NCBI RefSeq assembly: GCF_000834635.1
Contig: NZ_JXQV01000011.1
Location: 124,001-188,000 of the forward strand
DNA from: Agrobacterium tumefaciens
GTDB lineage: Bacteria; Pseudomonadota; Alphaproteobacteria; Rhizobiales; Rhizobiaceae
Reading direction: 5' to 3'
Length of the DNA stretch: 64,000 nt
The notes below the pieces were generated by a model. That model saw only the letters and a list, made by a program, of their open reading frames with translations. It was not told the DNA's origin and did not search any database. Shown here one piece after another: positions 6,743 through 16,236 of the stretch (position 1 is its first letter; every line of letters starts with the position of its first letter). The position numbers and the translations under genes are program-made.

Positions 6743-9001
6743 TTAAGCCCGCTTTCGGATGATTTCACGATCATCGGCCTCTTGCAGCACGACGTGGGGT
6801 CGCGCGCCAGCGACTTGCCTTGCGTCATGGCTAACGCCGCTAAAATTGAACTGGCCGAGAAGCTGAGACAAATAGCTGACTTCGCCTCGTAACGTTTCGG
6901 TTGCGGCGCTGCTTTGCTCCGCCATTGCCGCGTTTTGTTGGGTAATCTGATCAATGGACGCGATGGTAGAGCTGACCTCTCGCAAGCCGACCGATTGATC
7001 TTTTGCGTTGGTGACTATGACGCCAACTTTCCCGTGAATGTAATCAATGTCGCTTACGATTTCTTTCAGTTTTGCACCTGTCTGTCCCACCAGGTCGACG
7101 CCGTGCTTGACCTGGTTGTCGGACGTCGAAATGAGCGCTTTGATTTCTTTCGCCGCTTGAGCTGATCGTTGTGCTAGCTCGCGTACTTCTTGAGCAACAA
7201 CAGCAAACCCCTTGCCTGCTTCACCAGCTCGTGCAGCTTCCACGCCGGCATTCAGAGCCAATAGGTTGGTCTGGAACGCAATTTCATCAATCACCCCGAT
7301 GATGCTATTTATTTTGTTAGACGAATGCTCAATTTCGGCCATAGCCTCGATTGCGGCAGTAACAATCTGCCCAGATTGCTCGGCTCCCCGATAGGTTTGA
7401 TCAACGCGCTTTCCAACCTCGGCAGCGATTTCAGCCGCCTCTGTCACCGATGAGCTCAGCTCTGCTATGGCCGCCGCTGTTTCCTCAATACTCGAGGCTT
7501 GATGTTCAGTGCGTCTTGAAAGGTCGTTTGCCGCGTCGGTTATCTCCGATGCGCCGTTTGCCAACGAGAAGGCACTTTCGTTAAAGGCTCCGAGGGTATT
7601 TGCGAGATTGGTCACGGATTTGTTGAAGTCTGTCCGCAACCGGTCAAGAGATCCGGCAAAAGACATCTGTAACTTCACCGCCATATTGCCCGTCGACAAC
7701 TGTTGTAGCGCGTGACCCAATTGAGACACCGCTTCTTCGAGCTGGCGTTCTCTTTCGGCGTTCGCAGCTTCCTGATCCGCCCGATCTTTTTCTCGTTCGG
7801 ATGCGCTTAGGCGAGCTTCGACCTCCAGCCGCGCTTTGGTGGTATTTGCGTCTTGAAGCACTGCAAGTGACCGAGTGAGGTCGCCGAGCTCGTCGCGATC
7901 ATTCATCCCGGCAAGTTCAATTTGATTTTGTCCAGCCGCTATCTCTTTTGTCGCCTCAACGATGCGGCTCAGCCTATTGCGAAAGCCAATGGATAACGCA
8001 ATTCCCGTGACAATAAGCAGAAGAGCTGCAGATGCAACAATGCCATAAGAGACATTCTGCATTCTAAAAAGGGTTGCATAAACCTTCGCCTTCGGAGCGG
8101 AAACAATCGCATACCACGTTGTATTCGATAGGACTTGAACCGGGACCGCGAGAGCTAGGTCCGGCGTGCCATCTTGGCGGGGGGCTTCTACCAATGTCCC
8201 GGCCGACTTTACGATGTTTTTGAGGGCGTCCGTTTCTGAATTGACACCATTGATGCTTTTGCCAAGGAGAGTCTTATTTGGGTGTGCGACAATTATTCCA
8301 GTTTCGGTGACGAGCGATACGAATCCGTCGTCAAAAGGCTTAAGTTGAGACAGGGATTCACTCAGTTCAGTCAGCCCCAGGTCAATCCCTGTCACTCCTG
8401 CAACTTTACCGTTGAGCAATATGGGGGCGGAGATGCTCGCAACCAGTACGTCCTTACCCCCAATCCGGTATTGACGAGGATCGAGCAGAAATTCCGATTT
8501 GTGCTTTGCCGGCATCATGTATCGATCACCAGCACCTGACTGGTTGTAGTCAGTAAGAACAGATCTGATAATCGAATTCCCGGAACGAGCCCAATACGGT
8601 AAAAATCTCCCCGTCGAATCATGCGACGGTGCAGAGGCAAAATCTTTGTCCTTGCCGTCGAATACATTAGGCTCCCAGCCTGACCAGACGGCCATAACCT
8701 GCTTGTTGTCTAGCAATACACGTTGGAGCTGCTTATCTATCTGGTTGCGTCGGGTGATCCCGTACTCTCTTGAAGCCTCCAGCACTGAGCGCATGTTGCT
8801 GACGAGCGCAACGCCTGTTTTCAAGGTTCCCTGAATTCTAAGCGCGTTCGCACCGGCAATATTTGTCATCATCTCGGCACTTGAATTGCTTATATGTGAC
8901 GCCGAGATCAGCGCCATGATCCCGGCTGCTGCGACAGTCGTAGCCAGGCCTAGGCCGACTAGCTTGATGTTGTTTTTAGCGATAGCCGTTCTTGCGAACA
9001 T
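6743..9001 (-). CDS. Methyl-accepting chemotaxis protein with dCache sensor
   Basis: A 752-residue transmembrane chemoreceptor. TM1 is at about 14-36. A large periplasmic double-Cache domain (about 40-310) contains WSGWEPNVFDGKD and PILLNGKVAGVTGIDLGL. TM2 is at about 319-340, then HAMP (341-395), a charged linker (395-425), and the signalling domain with the hairpin tip [14 protein letters not shown] (573-586). The C-terminus lacks a CheR/CheB-binding pentapeptide. The substrate-binding protein gene starts five bases after this gene, so the two are likely co-transcribed and functionally paired. The DNA here appears richer in A/T than the flanking flagellar genes, in line with an acquired islet. 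Confidence 0.93.
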   Translation of the reverse strand: MFARTAIAKNNIKLVGLGLATTVAAAGIMALISASHISNSSAEMMTNIAGANALRIQGTLKTGVALVSNMRSVLEASREYGITRRNQIDKQLQRVLLDNKQVMAVWSGWEPNVFDGKDKDFASAPSHDSTGRFLPYWARSGNSIIRSVLTDYNQSGAGDRYMMPAKHKSEFLLDPRQYRIGGKDVLVASISAPILLNGKVAGVTGIDLGLTELSESLSQLKPFDDGFVSLVTETGIIVAHPNKTLLGKSINGVNSETDALKNIVKSAGTLVEAPRQDGTPDLALAVPVQVLSNTTWYAIVSAPKAKVYATLFRMQNVSYGIVASAALLLIVTGIALSIGFRNRLSRIVEATKEIAAGQNQIELAGMNDRDELGDLTRSLAVLQDANTTKARLEVEARLSASEREKDRADQEAANAERERQLEEAVSQLGHALQQLSTGNMAVKLQMSFAGSLDRLRTDFNKSVTNLANTLGAFNESAFSLANGASEITDAANDLSRRTEHQASSIEETAAAIAELSSSVTEAAEIAAEVGKRVDQTYRGAEQSGQIVTAAIEAMAEIEHSSNKINSIIGVIDEIAFQTNLLALNAGVEAARAGEAGKGFAVVAQEVRELAQRSAQAAKEIKALISTSDNQVKHGVDLVGQTGAKLKEIVSDIDYIHGKVGVIVTNAKDQSVGLREVSSTIASIDQITQQNAAMAEQSSAATETLRGEVSYLSQLLGQFNFSGVSHDARQVAGARPHVVLQEADDREIIRKRA

Positions 9002-9827
9002 TCATGAAACCCTAGGTCAGCATTAAACTGTCAGCGCGGGCTTAAGCGAAACAAATGTTTCGTTTTATTTCTATCATCATGATCGAGCCAAAACCGCTTC
9101 AACAACGGTAGGATGCAATGTTTAATGATGAGTTTCAAAGAATTGACAAATATTATATTAGAAAATTAATAATTAGAGCGATGTATTTTTCCTAATTACA
9201 CCGTTACGAAATACGAATATACTATTGGAGCGAGACAATTTCGGTAGTGTTATTAGGCAGGCATAGTGGCGCATCTGATACCGGAACCCGGTATGATGCT
9301 GGGTCGCGGCCCAGGTTAGATAGGGTAGCTGCCCGCGCATCTTGAGATCCCTCGATATGGCTATCTCCACATTCGGCATGACTGTGAAGTCGACGCAGGT
9401 GAATTGCAAAGCTTGGTAGGTGTCGAATATGCCGGAAGCGCAGTAGCTGCCTTTAAGGGCGTCTGCAGTTTCTGAACAGAGAGTGTGCTGTATGGACGAT
9501 GGGGGCAGCCATCTCTCATGTCCACGACAGTCGTAGCTGTTGAGTCGTCGCAAACCGCGTGCCGGCTTTTTCCTGAAGGCTCAATGGTCGGCTCGGCAGG
9601 CCTTCAAACGTTACCGATACCTTAACAAAAGCGCACCAAAAGCTGCCTACAGTAACGTGAGTTGTCGCTAAAATACCACAGGCTTATAGTAGAAGCGTCT
9701 GTTGTGTTAGGAAAATCAATGGTTCGGGATTGCGATGGCCCGCCACTTTCTGTCTATTCAAATCCAGAAGCGGGGGGCGTCTCCAAGACTGTTCCGCTTT
9801 TGCAACGAAACATGACTGGAGGTCATT
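9002..9827. other. Intergenic region between chemoreceptor and porin
   Basis: About 825 bases. The part next to the receptor (9002-9170) is A/T rich and probably carries its promoter on the minus strand. The part next to the porin (9660-9827) presumably carries the porin promoter and leader. Between them is one weak minus-strand frame, listed separately. No tRNA, repeat array or clear terminator was seen. Confidence 0.4.
9173..9553 (-). pseudogene. Doubtful small frame, possibly a decayed PilZ-like gene
   Basis: A 126-codon frame starting with TTG and lacking a clear ribosome binding site. The middle (FTVMPNVEIAI, then LKMRGQLPYLTW and TGFRY) loosely recalls the second half of a PilZ domain: a G/P-x-x-V strand, G-x-(L/V)-x-W, then G-F/V-x-F. 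The expected RxxxR motif at the front is missing in frame. It may be a broken PilZ gene or simply noncoding. Confidence is low. Confidence 0.2.
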
Positions 9828-10958
9828 ATGAACATCAAGAGCCTTTTGATCGGCTCCGCTGCCGCTCTCGCAGCAGTATCCGGCGCACAGGCTGCAGACG
9901 CAATCGTCGCAGCTGAGCCAGAAGCCCTCGAATACGTTCGCGTTTGCGACGCTTTCGGCACAGGCTTCTTCTACATTCCAGGCACAGAAACCTGCCTGAA
10001 GTTCGGCGGCTACGTTCGCTTCCAGACAGAAGTTGGTCGTGACCGTTCTGGCACGTCTGACTGGGATTCGTTCACACGCGCTCAGTTCGAAGTTGACACA
10101 CGCACGGACACCGAACTCGGCGCTCTGCGCGGCTTCATCGGCTTCCGTGGCAATGCTGACAACGGTTCTTCCGCTTCTTCTTCCGTATTCGTTGACCAGG
10201 CGTTCATCGAACTCGGCGGCCTGAAGGTTGGTAAGTTCTACAACTGGTGGGACGATGGTCTCTCTGGCGAAGCTGACGTTCTCTCCACGAACGCTCTCTT
10301 CAACTCCATTCGTTACACATACGATGCAGGCTCTTTCTGGGCTGGCGTTTCGGTTGACGAACTCGAAGGTACAAACGACCAGTTTGCTTTCGACACAGGC
10401 ACAACTGTAGTTGATGGTGCAGGCAACGTGTTCGGCGTTTACTCCCAGGAAGCTGACAACAATGTTGGCGTTTCTGCCGGTATCGGCGCGAAGCTCGGCG
10501 GCGCAACGCTCGCTCTGATCGGTGGCTATGATGTTGACCAGGAAGAAGGCGCTGTTCGTCTGATCGGTACAGCTGAAATCGGTCCAGGCACGCTCGGTCT
10601 TGCTGGTGTTTGGGCTTCCGGCGCAAACGCTTACTACGCAGAATCCGAATGGGCTGTTGCTGCTGAATACGCAATCAAGGCAACTGACAAGCTGACCATC
10701 ACTCCAGGTGCTCAGTACTTCGGTAACGTGTCCGACTCGATCACTGTCGGTTCCATCGATGGTCTGGGTAACTTTGTATCCACCGGTTCGGCTATCGTAA
10801 CGAATGACTTCACCAACAACGATGCTTGGCAGGCTGGCGTGACTCTGGACTACCAGATCACACAGGGTCTCTCCACCAAGGTTGCAGTTAACTACTACGA
10901 CGAAGATGGTGCAGACGACGAAGTCAACGGTTTCGTTCGCCTTCAGCGTTCGTTCTAA
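9828..10958 (+). CDS. Outer-membrane porin, alphaproteobacterial type (RopA/Omp2-like)
   Basis: A 376-residue porin. The signal peptide MNIKSLLIGSAAALAAVSG with AQA cleavage is followed by AADAIVAAEPEALEYVRVCD and a CLKFGGYVRFQ motif typical of Porin_2 family trimers of Rhizobiales. Two cysteines (in RVCDAF and ETCLKF) flank the first strand as in the family. The last residue is phenylalanine (RLQRSF), the outer-membrane assembly signal. TGGAGGT lies eight bases before the ATG. Codon use is strongly biased (GCT, GTT, TCC), as expected for an abundant protein. A clear terminator follows. Confidence 0.95.
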   Translation: MNIKSLLIGSAAALAAVSGAQAADAIVAAEPEALEYVRVCDAFGTGFFYIPGTETCLKFGGYVRFQTEVGRDRSGTSDWDSFTRAQFEVDTRTDTELGALRGFIGFRGNADNGSSASSSVFVDQAFIELGGLKVGKFYNWWDDGLSGEADVLSTNALFNSIRYTYDAGSFWAGVSVDELEGTNDQFAFDTGTTVVDGAGNVFGVYSQEADNNVGVSAGIGAKLGGATLALIGGYDVDQEEGAVRLIGTAEIGPGTLGLAGVWASGANAYYAESEWAVAAEYAIKATDKLTITPGAQYFGNVSDSITVGSIDGLGNFVSTGSAIVTNDFTNNDAWQAGVTLDYQITQGLSTKVAVNYYDEDGADDEVNGFVRLQRSF

Positions 10959-11315
10959 TACCTCTAACTTCGGTTAGTAAAAGGAAAACCCGGCAGCAAT
11001 GTCGGGTTTTTCTAATTTAGAATATCAAAAAATGCTGGACATGTTTATTCGTTAGGTGCATGATATCATTGGTCAAAAGGCGTGATCCACAGCGCTTAAG
11101 CTTCGTCTGTTGACTCCAGTCAAATCCCCATCAGCCATCTTTGGTTGATGGGGCGGACTCCACAGGCAAATGGTCGGCAACTGTCCGACGGCCAAATTTT
11201 CCAGAAATTTCTCTTCGCACATGCCTTAGCTATGCGGCCTGGTTGTTCCCCTGTGCCACTTTTAAGACGCTGCTGATGCGTCTTTCGCAGGCGTGACGAG
11301 CACTACCCGAACGCC
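10959..11315. other. Intergenic region between porin and flagellar genes, with a hairpin
   Basis: After the porin terminator there is a second stem, CCCCATCAGCC (11126-11136) with GGTTGATGGGG (11143-11153), 11 bp with one G-U pair and no T-run on either strand. It could help end the minus-strand flagellar operon that stops at 11316. No gene is seen. Confidence 0.4.
10985..11013 (+). terminator. Terminator after the porin gene
   Basis: An 8-bp stem AAAACCCG/CGGGTTTT (10985-10992 with 11003-11010) with a ten-base loop, running into TTTTT. It lies 27 bases after the porin stop. Confidence 0.85.
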
Positions 11316-11879
11316 TTATTCCGTATAGAGCTCGCCGGCAGAGGTAATGATCTGCCATTTTCCGTCGATGTTGTTCATCGAGATCAGGCGGCTCTCGTCG
11401 GGGAGTATGGAGCCGATCTGGACGAGGAACATGCCGGACTTGTCTTCGATAAGGGCGCGACCGTTCGAGACGTGGAGCAATTTGAAACGAGTGCCGCCGG
11501 GGAAGGGCTGGGCTTTGCCGTCTTCATTGGCGGCCTGACCGCCAGCGTCCGTCGGCACGGTTGCGGTGGTCAGCGCGTCCAGATCAGGCATCAGGTCGGT
11601 CTGTGCCTGCGTGGTCGGATTGTCTTCCACGTGCGGCATGACTGCGATCGAGCCGCCGCCTTCGCGTTGCGGCACATCCGTCAAAGCTTCCCAGCCCGCG
11701 CCGCTGATCCCGAATTTTTCCGGGTTGAAGAACACATACCAAGGCAAAGCCGCAGCCGTTGCCGCCACAACAATGAGGCCGCAGGTCAGCATGCGGTCGA
11801 AGTCGCGGATCGAGCGTCGCTGACGCGCATCGCGGTTCGGATTATCCTGTCGTTCTTGTCTCATCAGTTTCAACATCAT
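11316..11879 (-). CDS. Flagellar-operon membrane protein of unknown function, downstream of fliI
   Basis: A 187-residue protein with a basic N-terminus, one transmembrane segment at about 31-50 (LTCGLIVVAATAAALPWYVF) and a mostly periplasmic C-terminal domain. That domain ends in a conserved-looking GTRFKLLHVSNGRALIEDKS region. Its ATG overlaps the fliI stop by four bases (ATGA), so translation is coupled and it belongs to the flgF-fliI operon. Rhizobial flagellar clusters carry an uncharacterised gene at this position. A role in flagellar assembly is inferred from position only. Confidence 0.8.
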   Translation of the reverse strand: MMLKLMRQERQDNPNRDARQRRSIRDFDRMLTCGLIVVAATAAALPWYVFFNPEKFGISGAGWEALTDVPQREGGGSIAVMPHVEDNPTTQAQTDLMPDLDALTTATVPTDAGGQAANEDGKAQPFPGGTRFKLLHVSNGRALIEDKSGMFLVQIGSILPDESRLISMNNIDGKWQIITSAGELYTE

Positions 11880-13336
11880 GGGGCCCGTCGCTGGATCGGT
11901 GCTGGCTGGTTGTTAACGGGCGCATTTCGCAGGGCATTTGCCAGTTCGGCATAGGCGTCGATGACCGTGCGATCTCCCGGAGATTGCTTGAGCACGTCGT
12001 AAATGAAGGGCACTTGCTTGACCGCCATGTCGAGTTCGGCGTCCACGCCCGGGCGGTATCCGCCGATCAGGCGCAGGTCCTTGGTTTCTTCGAAATTGTG
12101 GATCAATGACTTCAGCCGCGATACCAGCTTCTGCTGATCGGGAGTCCATGCCTTGTGCGACAGGCGCGAAATCGAGGCGAGGGGATTGATCGGGGGGTAT
12201 CTGCCCTCATCCGCAAGCGAGCGATCCAGCACAATGTGACCATCCAGAATGCCGCGTGTCGCATCGGCAATCGGGTCATTGTGATTGTCGCCATCCACCA
12301 GAATGGAGATGATAGCCGTGATCGTACCGGTACCCTCAGGGCCAGGTCCGGCGCGCTCGAGAAGGCGTGGCAGCTCGGTAAAGACCGATGCCGGATAGCC
12401 GCGCGCAATCGGCGGCTCGCCAGCAGCAATCGCAACCTCGCGAATGGCATGGGCAAAGCGGGTGATACTATCGGCAATGAACAGGACGTTTTCGCCCTTG
12501 TCGCGAAAATGTTCAGCAACCGTCATGGCCACAAGCGGCGCCATCTTGCGCAGCATCGGGCTTTCGTCGCTGGTGGCAACGATGGCGATGGATTTCTTCA
12601 TGTTGTCGCCGAGCGTGTCTTCGATGAATTCACGCACTTCGCGGCCACGTTCACCCACCAGAGCAATGACGACCTTGTCAAAGGCATCGGCCCGCGCCAG
12701 CATGGACAAAAGCGTGGATTTACCCACGCCAGAGCCTGCAAAAATGCCAAGACGCTGGCCAAGGCACAGCGGCGTGAAGATGTCGATGGCTTTGACGCCT
12801 GTGCGAAAGCCGGTAACAACACGGCTTCGCGTCATGGATGGCGGCGGCAGGGCCAGAACAGACCGCTTCCGGGCGCCCCTGACCAGCGGGCCCTTGTTGT
12901 CGATGGGCTTGCAGAGCGAGTTGATGGTGCGTCCGCACCATGTGTCATCAGGCTCGACGCGGAACTCGCCTTCGCGCAAAACAACGTCGTTGACGCCGAT
13001 GGGGTCGCCTGGTTCGATGGGGCAGACATAGATCAGGTCCGGTTCCACCCGCACAACTTCACCCAGATGCAGGCTTGATTCGCTTTTGTGGACGACGAAC
13101 TCGCCAAGTCGCACATGCTCGGAAAGACCGCTGACCGTATAATGCCCGGCCGCGATGGTTCTGACCCGCCCGCCGCGAGACAGGGACGCGCCGGACGCAA
13201 TCTGCGTTTCCAGAAGCTGCGCAAGCGTATCGAGCCGGGTAAAAATGTTGGGAGGCGGCTGGACCGGCGGCTGCGCGGCATCTTCGATCCCGGTGCCAGC
13301 TTCAGTCTCGATCTCTGTGTCGATCTCGGTTTCCAT
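11876..13336 (-). CDS. fliI: Flagellum-specific ATPase FliI
   Basis: A 486-residue ATPase of the flagellar type III export apparatus, related to F1-ATPase beta. The Walker A motif is at 200-207 (AGSGVGKS). The Walker B region is VLFIADSITRFAHA with D289. The ALVGERGREVREF segment typical of this family is present. FliI is longer than the roughly 440-460 residues usual in enteric bacteria because of an acidic, Glu/Thr-repetitive N-terminal extension (residues 2-20). It starts 16 bases after flgF and overlaps the next gene by four bases. The identification is firm. Confidence 0.96.
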   Translation of the reverse strand: METEIDTEIETEAGTGIEDAAQPPVQPPPNIFTRLDTLAQLLETQIASGASLSRGGRVRTIAAGHYTVSGLSEHVRLGEFVVHKSESSLHLGEVVRVEPDLIYVCPIEPGDPIGVNDVVLREGEFRVEPDDTWCGRTINSLCKPIDNKGPLVRGARKRSVLALPPPSMTRSRVVTGFRTGVKAIDIFTPLCLGQRLGIFAGSGVGKSTLLSMLARADAFDKVVIALVGERGREVREFIEDTLGDNMKKSIAIVATSDESPMLRKMAPLVAMTVAEHFRDKGENVLFIADSITRFAHAIREVAIAAGEPPIARGYPASVFTELPRLLERAGPGPEGTGTITAIISILVDGDNHNDPIADATRGILDGHIVLDRSLADEGRYPPINPLASISRLSHKAWTPDQQKLVSRLKSLIHNFEETKDLRLIGGYRPGVDAELDMAVKQVPFIYDVLKQSPGDRTVIDAYAELANALRNAPVNNQPAPIQRRAP

Positions 13337-13352
13337 TTATGCCACGCGCCGC

Positions 13353-14087
13353 TTACTGGCCGCCGCCGAGGGTGCGGATAGCCTGTGAGAAGGAATCCTC
13401 GGTCGATTTCATCAGCGAAGAAATGCCCTCGAAGGCGCGGTTGACCTGCACAAGCTGTGTCATCTGGCTGATGGCGTTGATGTTGGACTGTTCGACATAG
13501 CCCTGAATCACGCCGATAGAGCCGGTGTCGACAGCTGGCTGCGGTGCTTCGGAAAAGATGACGCCGCTGTTTTCATAGCGCACGAAGCCCTTCTTGGCGT
13601 CGGCGGTAAAAATTCCCAGCTGTGCAACGGTTGTGCCGTTTTGCAGAATGCGGCCATCGGAGCCGACGGTCGGCTCGCCAGCTGCCGGGTTGAGCTGGAT
13701 TGGTGCGCCGCCTGCGTCGAGAACCGGATAGCCCTGCGTAGAGACGAGTTCGCCTGTTGTGCCCATGGAGAAACGGCCGTCGCGGGTCATGACCTGACCG
13801 GCGGGCGTGTTGATGGCAAACCAGCCATCACCCTTGACCGCGAAGTCGAAGGGGTTGCCGGTCTGGATCATTTCGCCGTTGCGGGTGGACAGATAGTCGC
13901 TGCCCTGCGTTACGAATGCAATGTCGGCCTTCAGGTCGTTGCGGGTCTGGCTCATCACCTGGTCGAACTTGACCTCCGTGCCGCGAAACCCGACCGTGTT
14001 CATGTTGGCAATATTGTCCGCAATGGTCGTGAGACGACGTTCCAGGGCGATCTGGGAGGATATGCCTACGTAAATACCAGACTGCAT
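13353..14087 (-). CDS. flgF: Flagellar basal-body rod protein FlgF
   Basis: A 244-residue rod component of the flg rod/hook family. The N-terminal rod signature appears as LERRLTTIADNIANMNTVGF, with GDGWFAINTPAG in the body. The C-terminal part shows the heptad-type region QMTQLVQVNRAFEGISSLM that packs in the rod core. It is the first gene of the minus-strand operon flgF-fliI-orf and is divergent from motA. A flagellar promoter-like motif lies about 80 bases upstream. Confidence 0.94.
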   Translation of the reverse strand: MQSGIYVGISSQIALERRLTTIADNIANMNTVGFRGTEVKFDQVMSQTRNDLKADIAFVTQGSDYLSTRNGEMIQTGNPFDFAVKGDGWFAINTPAGQVMTRDGRFSMGTTGELVSTQGYPVLDAGGAPIQLNPAAGEPTVGSDGRILQNGTTVAQLGIFTADAKKGFVRYENSGVIFSEAPQPAVDTGSIGVIQGYVEQSNINAISQMTQLVQVNRAFEGISSLMKSTEDSFSQAIRTLGGGQ

Positions 14088-14164
14088 GCCGGTCTCCTGT
14101 CCATTACTTCAAGAAAAGGCGCGTCTTCTACATCGCAACCTTCTGTTTACTCAGATACGGACAC

Positions 14165-14182
14165 TGGCTTGCGCGAAGCTTT
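14165..14182 (-). promoter_or_regulatory. Motif TTCGCGCAAGCC upstream of flgF
   Basis: Read on the minus strand, AAAGCTTCGCGCAAGCC ends about 80 bases before flgF. It is one of seven copies of a TCGC[GA]CAAG motif placed before motility-linked genes in this window. Whether it is an activator site or part of a promoter is not known from the sequence. Confidence 0.4.
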
Positions 14183-14277
14183 TGAATGACTGCTTATAAA
14201 GGAGAGCGGCGGCACAGACGCGATAAGGCGATCATCATTTGGGTGAACGGCCGCAACAAACTGCGAGAGCAAGCCAG

Positions 14278-14290
14278 CCTCGCACAAGGC
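14278..14290 (+). promoter_or_regulatory. Motif CCTCGCACAAGGC upstream of motA
   Basis: A copy of the TCGC[GA]CAAG motif, 50 bases before the motA start, in the 250-base divergent region shared with flgF. Confidence 0.4.
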
Positions 14291-14339
14291 ATGTCCCCTA
14301 TCCCTGAGATGCGAAATTGGCATCAGACGCGAGCTTCAG

Positions 14340-15212
14340 ATGAATATTCTTATCGGATTAGTGATTACTTTTGGCTGTATTCTTGGCGGATACATGGCCA
14401 TGGGCGGACATCTGGACGTGTTGTTCCAGCCATTCGAGCTCGTCATCATCGGCGGCGCTGGTCTCGGCGGCTTCATCATGGCCAACCCGATGAAGGTGGT
14501 CAAAGACAGCGGCAAGGCGCTTGGCGAAGCATTCAAATATGCCGTGCCGAAAGAACGTCACTATCTGGATGTTCTGGGCGTGCTCTATTCGCTGATGCGC
14601 GACCTTCGCACCAAATCACGCAACGAGATTGAAGCTCACATCGACAATCCCGAAGAATCCTCGATTTTCCAGATCGCGCCGTCTGTTCTGAAAAACAAGG
14701 AACTCACATCTTTCATCTGTGACTATGTTCGCCTCATCATCATCGGCAATGCTCGCAGCCATGAGATTGAAGCGCTGATGGACGAAGAAATCGAGACCAT
14801 TCTTTACGACAAGATGAAGCCCTATCACGCCATTACCGCGATGGGTGACTCCTTCCCCGCCATCGGTATCGTGGCCGCGGTTCTCGGCGTTATCAAGGCC
14901 ATGGGTAAGATCAACGAACCGCCCGCCATCCTCGGTGGCCTCATCGGTGCGGCGCTCGTGGGAACCATGTTGGGTATCATCCTGTCCTACTCCATCTGTA
15001 ACCCGTTGGCATCGCAGGTAAAAATCGTCCGCTCCAAGCAGCACCGCCTCTACATCATCGTCAAGCAGACATTGCTGGCCTACATGAATGGCTCGGTTCC
15101 GCAGGTTGCGCTCGAATATGGACGCAAGACGATTTCCAACCATGAGCGTCCGTCCATCGATGCCGTGGAGCAGGAAATGATGAACCCGGGCGGCGACCAG
15201 AAGGCGGCTTGA
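14340..15212 (+). CDS. motA: Flagellar motor stator protein MotA
   Basis: A 290-residue stator subunit with four membrane segments: two at the N-terminus (about 1-20 and 33-50), and two near 165-220 around [16 protein letters not shown] and [15 protein letters not shown]. The cytoplasmic loop carries the charged residues that contact FliG. MotA with MotB forms the ion channel that drives rotation. motB is not adjacent, as is usual in rhizobia, where it lies elsewhere in the cluster. It heads the operon motA-fliM-fliN-fliG and overlaps fliM by one base. Confidence 0.94.
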   Translation: MNILIGLVITFGCILGGYMAMGGHLDVLFQPFELVIIGGAGLGGFIMANPMKVVKDSGKALGEAFKYAVPKERHYLDVLGVLYSLMRDLRTKSRNEIEAHIDNPEESSIFQIAPSVLKNKELTSFICDYVRLIIIGNARSHEIEALMDEEIETILYDKMKPYHAITAMGDSFPAIGIVAAVLGVIKAMGKINEPPAILGGLIGAALVGTMLGIILSYSICNPLASQVKIVRSKQHRLYIIVKQTLLAYMNGSVPQVALEYGRKTISNHERPSIDAVEQEMMNPGGDQKAA

Positions 15213-16168
15213 TGATGGCGAATGCTGTACAATCGAATGTCACACCCATGGAACCCGCGCTGCTGGCAAAGCTGACGGGTGGCCTGGGAGACAGCAAGAA
15301 GGTCGCCAAGATCGGTGCCGACATCGGGCAGATCTACGGCAACTTCCTGCCGGATACGTTCCACAGTGAGACAGGCATCGCCATCGAGGTGGATTATGTC
15401 GGTTGTGAATCCGGGCTCATGACTGATCTGGTGGGCAAGCTTGGCAAGGACTTTGCCGTTGCCGATTGTTCCCTTCGCAACTGGTGCCCGAATTTTATGA
15501 TGGCAACCGGCACGGCCTTCATCATGGCCTTGATGGAACGCATGCTGGGTGCTGCCCCCGATACGATCATGGAGCCCGAAGTGCGGGCGCTGTCGCATAT
15601 CGAGCTTGATCTGGCGGCACTCGTGCTGGGACGCCTGGGTGAGGTGCTGCGCTCGTCGATCAATGCGCCGGGTGGGTTTGAGCCCACGATCGATCCACCC
15701 TTCAACGGAAATGGCAAGACCATTTTCGAAGAGGCTATTGCGGCCCAATACGGCATTCTGATCCGCCTCAAGGTGCAGATCGGCAAGGTTGCTTCCGAAT
15801 TCGCATTGGTCATTCCGCAGCGCGCGCTGCTGAAGACGACCATTCTGGCGCCGAAGGCATCGGCACAGGCGATGAAGAAGCAGGAAGAATGGATGGAGAT
15901 GATCTCCGAACAGGTGAAGCGTTCACAAGTGACGCTGGAAGCCAAGATACGATTGCAGAGCCTGACGCTGAAGACGATCTCTCGTCTGGTGCCAGGCGAT
16001 GTCATTCCCTTCCGTGATATCACGCAGGATGACATTTGCGTCGAAGTCAGCGCCAATGGGGCGAATATGTACAATTGTGAGTTTGGTCGTGCGGGAGACA
16101 AATACACGGTTCGCGTGAAGAACAATGTGAGCACGGACGACGAAATTCTTAGACATTTGATGGGTTAA
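15212..16168 (+). CDS. fliM: Flagellar motor switch protein FliM
   Basis: A 318-residue C-ring protein. The middle CheC-like domain contains LSHIELDLAALVLGRLGEVL, and the C-terminal SpoA domain ends with GANMYNCEFGRAGDKYTVRV. The N-terminal CheY-binding peptide is not of the classical LSQxEIDALL form. The ATG at 15212 shares a base with the motA stop (TGATG); a second ATG follows immediately. FliM binds phospho-CheY and passes the signal to FliG. Position and product agree with the rhizobial order motA-fliM-fliN-fliG. Confidence 0.92.
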   Translation: MMANAVQSNVTPMEPALLAKLTGGLGDSKKVAKIGADIGQIYGNFLPDTFHSETGIAIEVDYVGCESGLMTDLVGKLGKDFAVADCSLRNWCPNFMMATGTAFIMALMERMLGAAPDTIMEPEVRALSHIELDLAALVLGRLGEVLRSSINAPGGFEPTIDPPFNGNGKTIFEEAIAAQYGILIRLKVQIGKVASEFALVIPQRALLKTTILAPKASAQAMKKQEEWMEMISEQVKRSQVTLEAKIRLQSLTLKTISRLVPGDVIPFRDITQDDICVEVSANGANMYNCEFGRAGDKYTVRVKNNVSTDDEILRHLMG

Positions 16169-16236
16169 AACGCCCGACATGCCTCTTTGAGAGGTGTGGG
16201 CAGCTTGACGCAAGTTTCAAAGGGAATAATTAGCGC

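Noticed and set aside
6739-6954. N-terminal extension of the binding protein
   Set aside because: It overlaps the receptor gene and would bury the clear signal peptide beginning at 6738.
9756-9766. TTCAAATCC near the porin as an attachment-site copy of the tRNA-Phe 3' end
   Set aside because: Only nine bases match and the flanking sequence differs.
14186-14632. 148-codon plus-strand frame overlapping motA
   Set aside because: It is out of frame with motA and lies mostly in the promoter region.
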